Below, piece by piece: positions 15,277 through 21,567 of a stretch of DNA of 21,567 nt. The position numbers and the translations under genes were made by a program. Position 1 is the first letter of the stretch; each line of letters starts with the position of its first letter. The notes under the pieces were generated by a model. That model saw nothing but the letters and a program-made list of their open reading frames with translations. It was not told the origin of the DNA and did no database searches. Source of the stretch: CAYUWG01 sp964448285 (GTDB lineage Bacteria; Bacteroidota; Ignavibacteria; SZUA-365); NCBI GenBank assembly GCA_964448285.1, contig CAYUWG010000063.1, positions 1 to 21,567 on the forward strand. The letters are read 5' to 3'.

Positions 15277-16685
15277 CTCATCAGCTTCGCGTTCGTTTCG
15301 CTCCCAGTCCCACCGGTTATCTGCACGTCGGCGGTGCTCGCACGGCAATCTTCAATTGGCTCTATGCGCGTTCGAGCGGCGGTTCGTTTTTCCTTCGCAT
15401 CGAGGACACAGACAGAACACGCTCATCGGAGGAGATGATTCGCGAGATTATCGACGGCCTTCGGTGGCTCGGCATCGAATGGGAAGGCGAACCGTGGATT
15501 CAATCCGCACACGTGGAGCGTCATCGCGCGGAGTGCCTTCGTTTGCACGAAGAAGGGAAAGCCTACTATTGCTTCTGCACGCAGGAAGAACTCGACGCAC
15601 GGAGAAAAGCTGCCACCGGTACCGATGACGCATATCGCTACGATCGCTTGTGCCTCTTCCTGTCGGATGAAGAACGCGAAGCGAAGGAAGCAGCGGGCTT
15701 GCCAAAAGTGCTGCGCTTCAAGGTACCTGACGGGGAAACACATTTTCACGACATCGTGCATGAGGAGACGACGTTCGACAATCGTGAGATCGAGGATTTC
15801 GTGATTCTTCGCTCCGATGGTTCGCCGGTGTATCAAATTTCCGTCGTCGTGGATGATTACGATATGGGCGTCACGCACGTGTTGCGCGGCGACGATCACC
15901 TGCCGAACACTCCGAAACAAGTGTTGCTCTACAAGGCGCTCGGTTACGACCTCCCGATGTTCGGTCACGTTCCGCTGATTATCGGTGCCGACAAGAAGCG
16001 CCTTTCGAAGAGACACGGAGCGACCTCAGTCGGTGAATACCAGACGCGCGGCTATCTGCCTGAAGCGCTGTTCAACTATCTCGCATTCCTCGGATGGAAT
16101 CCCGGCGACGAACGCGAGATCATGACGCGGGAAGAGTTGATCGAAGCGTTCGACGTAACGCGGTTGTTGAAATCAAGCTCCGTGTTCGATGAAGAAAAGC
16201 TTCGTTGGATGAACGGCAAGCATCTGCGGCTGTTTTCGGATGATGCATTGCGTCGCCGCATCGAACCGTACATCCCGAATGAGTTTGGCGATATCGGTGA
16301 CACATACTTGGAGCGCGTTATTCCGCTGATGAAAGAACGAATCGAATTGCTTCCCGAAGTCTTTACGAAGGGAAGATATTTCTTCGAGGACCCGCAGTCG
16401 TTCGATGAAGGTGGAATGCGGAAGCATGTCAAACCGGAAATCATTCCCCTCATCAGGCAACTGTTCGAATCCATGCAACGCCTGGATTTCACACATGAGA
16501 ATCTTGAGACGCTGATTCGTGGAAAGGCCGAAGAGCTTGGCATGAGCGCGGGAAAAGTGATTCATCCTATCAGACTCGCGTTGACCGGCGGGACAAACTC
16601 ACCCGGCCTGTTCGAACTGATGGAAGTGCTGGGGAAGGAGACATGTCTGCGAAGGTTAGAGCGATGGTTTGCATTCGTTGGATGA
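15273..16685 (+). CDS. gltX: Glutamate--tRNA ligase
   Basis: The 470-residue product is a class I aminoacyl-tRNA synthetase that charges tRNA with glutamate. The N-terminal RFAPSPTGYLHVGGARTA carries the HIGH-type signature (HVGG), FLRIEDTDRTRS is the GluRS glutamate-binding block, DDHLPNTPKQ is the conserved acceptor-binding segment, and KRLSKRHG (near residues 241-247) is the KMSKS-type loop. YYCFCTQEEL with a later Cys in YDRLC suggests a partial zinc-site pattern. Length is normal for bacterial GluRS. Whether it is discriminating (Glu only) or also charges tRNA-Gln cannot be decided by eye. The start overlaps the M50B-like gene by four bases. Confidence 0.97.
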   Translation: MTHQLRVRFAPSPTGYLHVGGARTAIFNWLYARSSGGSFFLRIEDTDRTRSSEEMIREIIDGLRWLGIEWEGEPWIQSAHVERHRAECLRLHEEGKAYYCFCTQEELDARRKAATGTDDAYRYDRLCLFLSDEEREAKEAAGLPKVLRFKVPDGETHFHDIVHEETTFDNREIEDFVILRSDGSPVYQISVVVDDYDMGVTHVLRGDDHLPNTPKQVLLYKALGYDLPMFGHVPLIIGADKKRLSKRHGATSVGEYQTRGYLPEALFNYLAFLGWNPGDEREIMTREELIEAFDVTRLLKSSSVFDEEKLRWMNGKHLRLFSDDALRRRIEPYIPNEFGDIGDTYLERVIPLMKERIELLPEVFTKGRYFFEDPQSFDEGGMRKHVKPEIIPLIRQLFESMQRLDFTHENLETLIRGKAEELGMSAGKVIHPIRLALTGGTNSPGLFELMEVLGKETCLRRLERWFAFVG

Positions 16686-16726
16686 ACGAGACGAATGGCC
16701 GCAGAAATGATCGCATGGATGTTTGA

Positions 16727-17191
16727 ATGCAAGATCGGATGGATCGTATGAAGGCGGATGCGGACGTACTTCAGCGCTTCAATCCGGCATTACCCGTGAC
16801 GTGGCTTCTCTTTATCGCCGGCGCGTTTTGGACAGCCGTAGGAATAAAGCTCTGCCTGATTGCATATGATTGGCTCTTGCCGATGCAGAGCAAAGACGTC
16901 GTGCTCACGCTCACGATCGGAGGTCTCGCAGCGACCGTCGTGACGCCGCTGAAGTTCATGAGACTCGCGCGAAAGAACATCTCACGACTCGATCATTACG
17001 AGGGGCGCGCGTGTGTTTTTGCCTTTCAGGATTGGAAGAGCTGGCTCCTGATCGGTTTCATGATCGCATTAGGTTGGACGCTTCGAAACAGCGGAGTCTC
17101 GCTGATGATCCTGACTCCCGTCTATATCTCGATCGGAGTGGCGTTGATCGGTTCGAGTGTGTTGTATTACGTCCGACTGTTTCGGAAGTAA
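16727..17191 (+). CDS. Small four-segment integral membrane protein, unknown
   Basis: The 154-residue product has about four predicted membrane helices (around residues 24-45, 56-74, 104-118 and 125-146), with basic loops (KFMRLARKNISRLDHYE) on the likely cytoplasmic side. No family was recognised. It lies 41 bases after gltX on the same strand and may be co-transcribed. Alternative ATG starts at 16739 and 16748 exist; no Shine-Dalgarno decides between them. A weak hairpin CGGAC-(7)-GTCCG (17193-17209) sits directly after the stop, in the gap to a convergent gene. Confidence 0.75.
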   Translation: MQDRMDRMKADADVLQRFNPALPVTWLLFIAGAFWTAVGIKLCLIAYDWLLPMQSKDVVLTLTIGGLAATVVTPLKFMRLARKNISRLDHYEGRACVFAFQDWKSWLLIGFMIALGWTLRNSGVSLMILTPVYISIGVALIGSSVLYYVRLFRK

Positions 17192-17277
17192 TCGGACATT
17201 CTCAGTCCGCTTGTTCATCCATTCCAAACGATATGCGTATCGGGAAGTGTGAAGCTACGAAAAACTTTCTGCAAAGC

Positions 17278-17787
17278 TCAGGGATAATACCGAACGCCGA
17301 TCGATGCTTCGATATCCAGCGCGAGTTTCGGATGAAAACCGATGAGGGGATTGATCTCCGCGAAGATCTCTATCGGCGTATAGATGGGGATGATGTTCAA
17401 CCCGATCGTTCCTCGACCCATTGCCGGGTAATCTCCTTCGAAAAACCAGCGTGAACTGTCGGCCTTCGAATTGAAGACGAAATACTTGCCCTTTTCACCG
17501 AAGGCTACTGCTGCGCCAAGTCCGGTGTAGAGGCTGTAAACGGGGCTGCCGAATACGAAGAGATGCTGCCAGTGATAATCGGCATGAACGCGATAGCCCA
17601 TGACTGTTTTCCCGACGGCAAAATCCATCGAACTGGACCGTCCCATACGGAAGCGCATCGTCACCGACGTCGGTTCGCCTAACGAGAATCCGATGCCGAT
17701 TCGTTTGCGAAGTGGTGTTTGTGCGCCGGCTTCCTCAAGCAAAAGCGCGGACAAAAGGAGAACCCAGAGTGTGAAGCGGTATGTCAT
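17278..17787 (-). CDS. Outer membrane beta-barrel protein, BAPKO_0422-like (paralog 1)
   Basis: The 169-residue product has a signal peptide (MTYRFTLWVLLLSALLLEEAGAQ split at AGAQ) and then eight or so amphipathic strands. IGIGFSLGEPTSVTMRF, FAVGKTVMGYRVHADYHW and LYTGLGAAVAFGEKG recall small barrels of the BAPKO_0422/DUF3996 type. The chain ends EASIGVRYYP, with aromatic residues at the end as in BAM substrates. It is a clear paralog of the protein encoded just upstream (17850-18374), with shared blocks SLGEPT, HADY, LNIIP, TPI and the RYYP/RFYP end. Function is unknown. Confidence 0.83.
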   Translation of the reverse strand: MTYRFTLWVLLLSALLLEEAGAQTPLRKRIGIGFSLGEPTSVTMRFRMGRSSSMDFAVGKTVMGYRVHADYHWQHLFVFGSPVYSLYTGLGAAVAFGEKGKYFVFNSKADSSRWFFEGDYPAMGRGTIGLNIIPIYTPIEIFAEINPLIGFHPKLALDIEASIGVRYYP

Positions 17788-17849
17788 GGCTGTTGTCTGC
17801 TCGCGTTGGTGGATGAACTCACAGGTTAGGCAAAAGTAGTCAAATGCCG

Positions 17850-18374
17850 CTATGGATAAAACCGTACACCGACGGCGAGCATGAAATCGAAACCGAAGCC
17901 CGGAGAAAGTCCGAGGACTGGATTCAGCTCCAGGAAGATATCGATTGGCGTATTGCGCGGGATGATGTTCAGTGCGAAGGTGCCTTTCGCTGCGAGCGCG
18001 ACGTCATTGTCTGCATCGTAATACCAGTGCTCTTTAAAAGGGCCTTTGCCGAATTTCACCAAAACGTACTCGCCCTTTCTTCCGAAACCGATAATGGCGC
18101 CGACACCCGCATATAAACTGACGATGCGCGAGTCGAATGCATCGTTGATATGCCAGAGGTAATCGGCGTGGAGGTGCGGATTGCCAAGATGCGATTTCCC
18201 GATTGCGGCATCCCACGAGTTCTGCCTGCTCGTCCAGAAGCGAGCGGTAACCGCTGTCGGTTCACCGAGTGAAAGACCGATACCGAATGATTTTCCTTTC
18301 GGTCCCTGCGCGGAAAGCGCGCTCGTAAGAAGTAAAATGCCCGCAACAACCGACAAGATGTTCTTCAACGCCAC
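17850..18374 (-). CDS. Outer membrane beta-barrel protein, BAPKO_0422-like (paralog 2)
   Basis: The GTG at 18374 is chosen because it begins a signal peptide (VALKNILSVVAGILLLTSALSAQ), gives 175 residues (close to its 169-residue paralog) and lies four bases after the stop of the preceding gene; the frame is open further upstream but overlaps that gene. The mature part has GIGLSLGEPTAVTARFW, HADYLWHI, LYAGVGAIIGFGRKG, LNIIPRNTPIDIFLELNP and a final VGVRFYP. It is a small outer membrane barrel of unknown role, probably in one operon with the esterase and the small membrane protein upstream and its paralog downstream. Confidence 0.82.
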   Translation of the reverse strand: MALKNILSVVAGILLLTSALSAQGPKGKSFGIGLSLGEPTAVTARFWTSRQNSWDAAIGKSHLGNPHLHADYLWHINDAFDSRIVSLYAGVGAIIGFGRKGEYVLVKFGKGPFKEHWYYDADNDVALAAKGTFALNIIPRNTPIDIFLELNPVLGLSPGFGFDFMLAVGVRFYP

Positions 18375-18378
18375 GCTT

Positions 18379-18669
18379 TCAGCGAAGCGAATCCAACTTT
18401 TTCCATGCAGAGTCAAGTTTATGTGGAATATCTTTTCGTATGTCATCGAATGTCCTTCCTGCTTTTCGTAGAAGATATTCACTGCGCTTTTGGAATTCAA
18501 CACGTGCAAAGTGGTAGGTCGCACCGCCGGAAATGAGCAGCACGAATGCGATGATCAGTGCGAGCTTGATGAGTTTTTTCATTACGAAAAAAATACATGC
18601 AACCACGAGTGCCGCGAGCACGATGCCGATGAAGGGATTTTCCGTCAGGTAGTGGATAACGGCTTCCAT
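18379..18669 (-). CDS. Small membrane protein, unknown
   Basis: The ATG at 18669 is preferred over the longer frame because it starts five bases after the esterase stop. The 96-residue product has two adjacent membrane segments (about residues 11-29 and 34-50, separated by MKKLIK) and a charged helical tail (VEFQKRSEYLLRKAG, RTFDDIRKDIPHKLDS). No family was recognised. Tight spacing on both sides (5 and 4 bases) places it in the esterase-barrel operon. Confidence 0.72.
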   Translation of the reverse strand: MEAVIHYLTENPFIGIVLAALVVACIFFVMKKLIKLALIIAFVLLISGGATYHFARVEFQKRSEYLLRKAGRTFDDIRKDIPHKLDSAWKKLDSLR

Positions 18670-18674
18670 AAGGC

Positions 18675-19388
18675 TCAGATGTAGTGTGCGATCATTTTCT
18701 CCCAGTGCGGCCAGTCGTGTTTGTACGACGCATCCCACTGGTAGTAGTTATGACGGATGCCTTTCGATGTGAGGATACCCGCAAGCTCCAGATTCCGGTC
18801 GAGACAGACGTCTCCGTCACTCGTGACTATCGTGAGGTCGGTGCAGGTGTTGAACATGTCGATGTACCATTGATCGGAAAGGTTGCGGAGGTAATCGACG
18901 GGATTGTTGAAGTAGCAGAGATCGTCGTAGTAGCCTTCGAGAAAGCCTTTGATGGAGAACGAGCCGCTGAACGTCACGACCTTCGTAACCAAATCGGGAT
19001 GCTTGAGTGTGAAGTTCATCGCATGGTATGCACCGAAGCTGATGCCGGTGAGGATGAGAAGGTCCGTGCCGCTGAAGTTTCGCAGCGCTGGAAGGAGTTC
19101 GTGGATAAGATATTCTTCGTAAGCGACTTGCATCTCGACTTTCTGCCGCGGATGAAGGTGCTCGTTGTACCAACCTTCCCAACTGTTGGTGTTGATGCAA
19201 AAGACCTGTATCAAGCCCTGGTCTATCTTCCATTCGAGCGGTTTGAGCATGCCTCGGTCACCGAATTCTCTGTGATCTCCGCCGGACGTTGGGAAAACGA
19301 TGACAGGCGCACCTGCGGTCCCAACGCGGAGAAATTCCATGTGCTTGTTCACACGGTTGCTATACCAGCCATACGATTCAACGTTCAC
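18675..19388 (-). CDS. Esterase-family alpha/beta hydrolase
   Basis: The start is the GTG at 19388, supported by a full AGGAGG site five bases upstream (19393-19398) and by the family's N-terminal pattern (ESYGWYSNRVNKHMEFLRVG). The longer open frame to 19598 would run into the divergent gene and lacks such support. The 237-residue product has VIVFPTSGGDHREFGDRGM, typical of the esterase D-like family, and the nucleophile elbow GISFGAYHAM (Ser117). A C-terminal SYKHDWPHWEKMI supplies the probable catalytic His. It lacks a signal peptide, so it is likely cytoplasmic. It is the first gene of a four-gene operon with a membrane protein and two outer membrane barrels. Confidence 0.87.
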   Translation of the reverse strand: MNVESYGWYSNRVNKHMEFLRVGTAGAPVIVFPTSGGDHREFGDRGMLKPLEWKIDQGLIQVFCINTNSWEGWYNEHLHPRQKVEMQVAYEEYLIHELLPALRNFSGTDLLILTGISFGAYHAMNFTLKHPDLVTKVVTFSGSFSIKGFLEGYYDDLCYFNNPVDYLRNLSDQWYIDMFNTCTDLTIVTSDGDVCLDRNLELAGILTSKGIRHNYYQWDASYKHDWPHWEKMIAHYI

Positions 19389-19596
19389 GAAACCTCCTAT
19401 TGAGTTGATGCCGCTTACAGCAGCGACGCGTGAATCTAACAGCATAAGGGCGGAATGACAACCTGATCGGAGATGAGATTGAATCTGAGTGTCGTCCCTT
19501 CGAGTTTCTTTCCCTTCAACGATTACGTTTGTAACATTCGTCGAAAGCGTGCCGTAGGGCGCGCCGAACGAATGGTCGTTCAGAAAGGAGTTCCCC
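19389..19596. promoter_or_regulatory. Divergent intergenic region between the esterase operon and the pspC-like gene
   Basis: The roughly 200-base gap separates oppositely transcribed operons, so it must hold promoters for both. No -35/-10 pair or operator was assigned with confidence. Confidence 0.4.
19393..19398 (-). promoter_or_regulatory. Ribosome binding site that fixes the GTG start of the esterase gene
   Basis: AGGAGG on the minus strand is followed by TTTC and then GTG at 19388. This is the strongest such site in the operon and overrides the longer open frame. Confidence 0.8.
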
Positions 19597-20046
19597 ATGA
19601 CAAAGAAATTGTATCGACTGCGCAGTGAAAAGATGATTGGCGGTGTTGCGGCTGGAATCGCACACTACTTCGACATCGATCCTGTGCTGGTCCGTATCGC
19701 TTTCATCATCCTGGCGTTTCAAAGCGGCGCAGGCGTGATCGCATACATCATCCTGTGGATCATCGTACCGGAGTACAAACCGGATCCTACTCTCGGAGAT
19801 TCAACGGGCGAAGAAGCCGGCCGCTTCGAAGAGCACACTGCCCCGGAAATCGATCTCGCACTCGCAAGCGCGCAACGTCATCGTATCGCCGGAATCGCAC
19901 TGATTGGATTAGGCACATTGTTCCTTCTCAATAACTTCATCCCTGGATTCAACTTCGATCATCTCTGGCCGCTTATCCTGATCGGCATTGGCGCGGGATT
20001 ATTCTGGCGTTCAGGTGATTTTTCCCTATTACACAAGGAGGCGTAA
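19597..20046 (+). CDS. PspC-domain membrane protein with LiaF-like C-terminal part
   Basis: The first 62 residues are a clear PspC domain: KKLYRLRSEKMIGGVAAGIA, HYFDIDPVLVRIAFII, and the membrane segment AYIILWIIVPEY. After an acidic linker come two further membrane segments (HRIAGIALIGLGTLFLLNNF; LWPLILIGIGAGLFWRSG) of the DUF5668/LiaF N-terminal type. PspC proteins sense or buffer damage to the cytoplasmic membrane. AAAGGAG lies seven bases before the ATG. The next gene starts three bases after the stop and repeats the same N-terminal membrane module, so the two act together. Confidence 0.9.
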   Translation: MTKKLYRLRSEKMIGGVAAGIAHYFDIDPVLVRIAFIILAFQSGAGVIAYIILWIIVPEYKPDPTLGDSTGEEAGRFEEHTAPEIDLALASAQRHRIAGIALIGLGTLFLLNNFIPGFNFDHLWPLILIGIGAGLFWRSGDFSLLHKEA

Positions 20047-20048
20047 TC

Positions 20049-20948
20049 ATGACATCAGGACGCATGTTTTGGGCGACATTCTTTCTCTGCATCGGCGTGC
20101 TCGGTCTTATCCAAAACTTCACATCCATCGACCTCGGTCTCTGGCCGGTTTGGAATTACTGGCCTCTCGTTCTCGTCCTCATCGGTCTTGCGGTGTTGCT
20201 GAAAGACAAGAACACGAAGTGGATCGTGATGGGAGCAACGGGTGGTATTGCCGGTTTGCTTTTATTCTCGCTATTCGCCGGGGGATTGCGAACCGCACGC
20301 ACGTTCCTCGACCAACCGCACCATATCACAACTCAGAAGTTGATGATGGATTACGATGGGGTACCTGACGCACGATTCCGGTTCAGCAGCGGGGCGGGGG
20401 ACTTCACGATCAGCGATACGACATCGGCATTCGTCGCAGTGCAAGCGGAAACGAACATGGGGACGTACTCCCTTCGCACCGATGGCAGCGACAGTCTGCG
20501 CGGCATCGATCTCGACCTCGATGGCGGGAATGATTTCTGGGGAATCGGAAATCTGAAGAACAAGGTTTTCGTCCGGCTCAATCCTAAACCCGCGTGGACG
20601 GTCGACGTGGAAATCGGTGCAGCGTCAGCGGATATCGATCTCAGCCCTTTCCTCACCCCGACCGTACGTGTCGAAGCCGGCGCAACGTCCATGCGGCTCA
20701 CGCTTGGCGACCGTGCGGATTCGAACTACACGCGCATTGAGGCGGGTGCTGCTTCAATTACACTGCGAGTGCCGAAAACCGCGGATTGCATCGTCGATAT
20801 CGATGCACCGATGAGCAGCAAATCCTTTGAAGGTTTCAAGCGAATGCAGGACGGTATCTATCACTCCGAGAACTACGGTTCCTCGATGAAGAAAATTCAT
20901 CTTGCAATCGACGCCGGCGTATCGAGCGTTCAGATAGAGCGGTACTGA
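20049..20948 (+). CDS. LiaF-like membrane protein with C-terminal toastrack-type beta domain
   Basis: The 299-residue product has three to four N-terminal membrane segments (MFWATFFLCIGVLGLIQNF, LWPVWNYWPLVLVLIGLAVL, GATGGIAGLLLFSLFAGG), then an extracytoplasmic beta-rich domain of repeated short strands (FRFSSGAGDFTIS, VDVEIGAASADIDLS, VRVEAGATSMRLTLG, TRIEAGAASITLRVP, IDAGVSSVQIERY), the ladder pattern of LiaF/DUF2154 or DUF4097-type toastrack domains. These are linked to envelope stress control in other bacteria. AAGGAGG (20035-20041) precedes the ATG inside the end of pspC-like gene. A strong intrinsic terminator follows. Confidence 0.87.
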   Translation: MTSGRMFWATFFLCIGVLGLIQNFTSIDLGLWPVWNYWPLVLVLIGLAVLLKDKNTKWIVMGATGGIAGLLLFSLFAGGLRTARTFLDQPHHITTQKLMMDYDGVPDARFRFSSGAGDFTISDTTSAFVAVQAETNMGTYSLRTDGSDSLRGIDLDLDGGNDFWGIGNLKNKVFVRLNPKPAWTVDVEIGAASADIDLSPFLTPTVRVEAGATSMRLTLGDRADSNYTRIEAGAASITLRVPKTADCIVDIDAPMSSKSFEGFKRMQDGIYHSENYGSSMKKIHLAIDAGVSSVQIERY

Positions 20949-20969
20949 ACTTGCTTTCATATCACCTGA

Positions 20970-20999
20970 AACCCCAGCCACAAGGTTGGGGTTTTTTCT
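20970..20999 (+). terminator. Rho-independent terminator of the PspC-LiaF operon
   Basis: AACCCCAGCC (20970-20979) pairs with GGTTGGGGTT (20984-20993), with one G-U pair and the loop ACAA, followed by a T-rich tail (TTTTCTTTG). It begins 21 bases after the stop codon. Confidence 0.88.
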
Positions 21000-21085
21000 T
21001 TGAGTTCATCGACTTCACATGAATACTTTCCCTGTTACGAAATCCGTTCTTCACGAGAAGGAGAAAAAGGGAAGGGTGTCTAACT

Positions 21086-21567
21086 TTACTTCGAGCCGCT
21101 AATGATCACGAGCTTGATATCGATTCGGCGCTTCGCAGGGTCTTGAAGTTTTTCTCCCGCGGTTTCGACGTCGATACCGACACCCTTCGGACTGAGGAGT
21201 ATGCGGCCTTGTGCTTTCAAATCGCGATATGCCTGAGATCGCGATGACAACTCCGCGTCTATCATCTCAGCCGTGTAGTATGCGCGCAACTCGGCGAGTT
21301 TTCTGTTCCCCTCCTGGCCGGACATGGCGCTGCCTTTCTCGATCCGCATGTTGTCGGTATCCACGGTCTTGTCGATGTACGATCCATACGCCAAACCGCG
21401 TGGATCGACGAAGCCCCGAACTTCGATCTTCAATTTCTCCGTGGCAAGTGCGCATGAGTTGAAAGAGGGAAGGATCTGATTCGTGATACTCGTGAAGACC
21501 GTATCGAAAATCGCTTCGATGCGTGACGCATAACTGCGATAATCTTCGTCACCGAGGTCGATGTATG
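21086..21567 (-). CDS. OmpA-like domain protein (5' truncated by window edge)
   Basis: The frame is open to the window edge, so the start lies beyond it; the TTG at 21433 is internal. The visible part has IEVRGFVDPRGLAYGSYIDK, NRKLAELRAYYTAEMID, and a final AKRRIDIKLVIISGSK, the order of an OmpA-type peptidoglycan-binding domain (beta strand with 'G-x-x-D', then 'N-x-x-L-x-x-x-R-A', then 'R-R-I-x-I'). The preceding ITNQILPSFNSCALATEKLK forms the entry strand and helix. The loop between the two motifs (SGQEG) is shorter or altered compared with the usual 'G-x-x-x-x-N'. It is probably anchored to the cell wall or part of a motor- or T6SS-like assembly, but this cannot be told from the fragment. 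Confidence 0.65.
   Translation of the reverse strand, partial: YIDLGDEDYRSYASRIEAIFDTVFTSITNQILPSFNSCALATEKLKIEVRGFVDPRGLAYGSYIDKTVDTDNMRIEKGSAMSGQEGNRKLAELRAYYTAEMIDAELSSRSQAYRDLKAQGRILLSPKGVGIDVETAGEKLQDPAKRRIDIKLVIISGSK

Noticed and set aside
17193..17209. Hairpin CGGAC-(7)-GTCCG between convergent genes as a terminator
   Set aside because: Only five base pairs and no T-run on either side, so it is too weak to call.
19389..19598. N-terminal extension of the esterase open frame across the divergent intergenic region
   Set aside because: The GTG at 19388 has a full AGGAGG site and matches the family N-terminus; the extension would leave no promoter space and touch the divergent start.
21077..21083. 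GTCTAAC resembling an attC/attI core near the OmpA-like gene
   Set aside because: There is no paired second core and no inverted arms around it; a lone 7-base match is expected by chance.

Overview
The window reads as a chromosomal segment of a Gram-negative bacterium of the Bacteroidota/Chlorobiota-type radiation (Ignavibacteria- or Kapabacteria-like). This is inferred from gene content: a TonB-dependent receptor, several lipoboxed outer lipoproteins, a CBM9-like plus DUF5916 barrel protein, a type IX secretion sorting-like domain, a FISUMP domain and BAPKO_0422-like outer membrane barrels. No rRNA or tRNA was seen, so the lineage cannot be fixed more tightly from the sequence alone.

Left part (1-8.0 kb): the 3' end of a TonB-dependent receptor is followed by a beta-helix-like lipoprotein, a strong hairpin, a small lipoprotein, and an overlapping two-gene module (small helical protein plus nucleotidyltransferase-fold protein, toxin-antitoxin-like). 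On the opposite strand lie a DUF5916 protein, an alpha/beta hydrolase lipoprotein and an ABM-domain monooxygenase. The last two overlap by one base.

Centre (8.2-14.0 kb): the most notable content is a complete, compact chromosomal integron, all on the minus strand. In transcription order it has an IntI-type tyrosine recombinase (with the IntI-specific insertion and all catalytic residues), a putative attI with a perfect GTTAGAC core, a very large 3.8-kb cassette, a first attC, a normal 763-bp cassette and a second attC. The large cassette encodes a 1203-residue secreted multidomain protein; the small one encodes a membrane-anchored protein with a HEPN/DUF4145-like C-terminus. Both attC sites fold into imperfect palindromes with two extrahelical bases on the R''-L'' arm, as expected of real attC sites. 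The integrase points toward its cassettes, the less common 'inverted' arrangement. A 490-bp GC-rich stretch upstream of intI is unexplained.

Right part (14.5-21.6 kb): ordinary chromosomal genes resume. These are an M50B-like membrane protease overlapping gltX (glutamyl-tRNA synthetase), a small membrane protein, and a minus-strand operon of an esterase, a small membrane protein and two paralogous outer membrane barrels. Divergent from that operon is a PspC-LiaF-like envelope-stress pair ending in a clear intrinsic terminator. The 3' part of an OmpA-like gene runs off the window edge.
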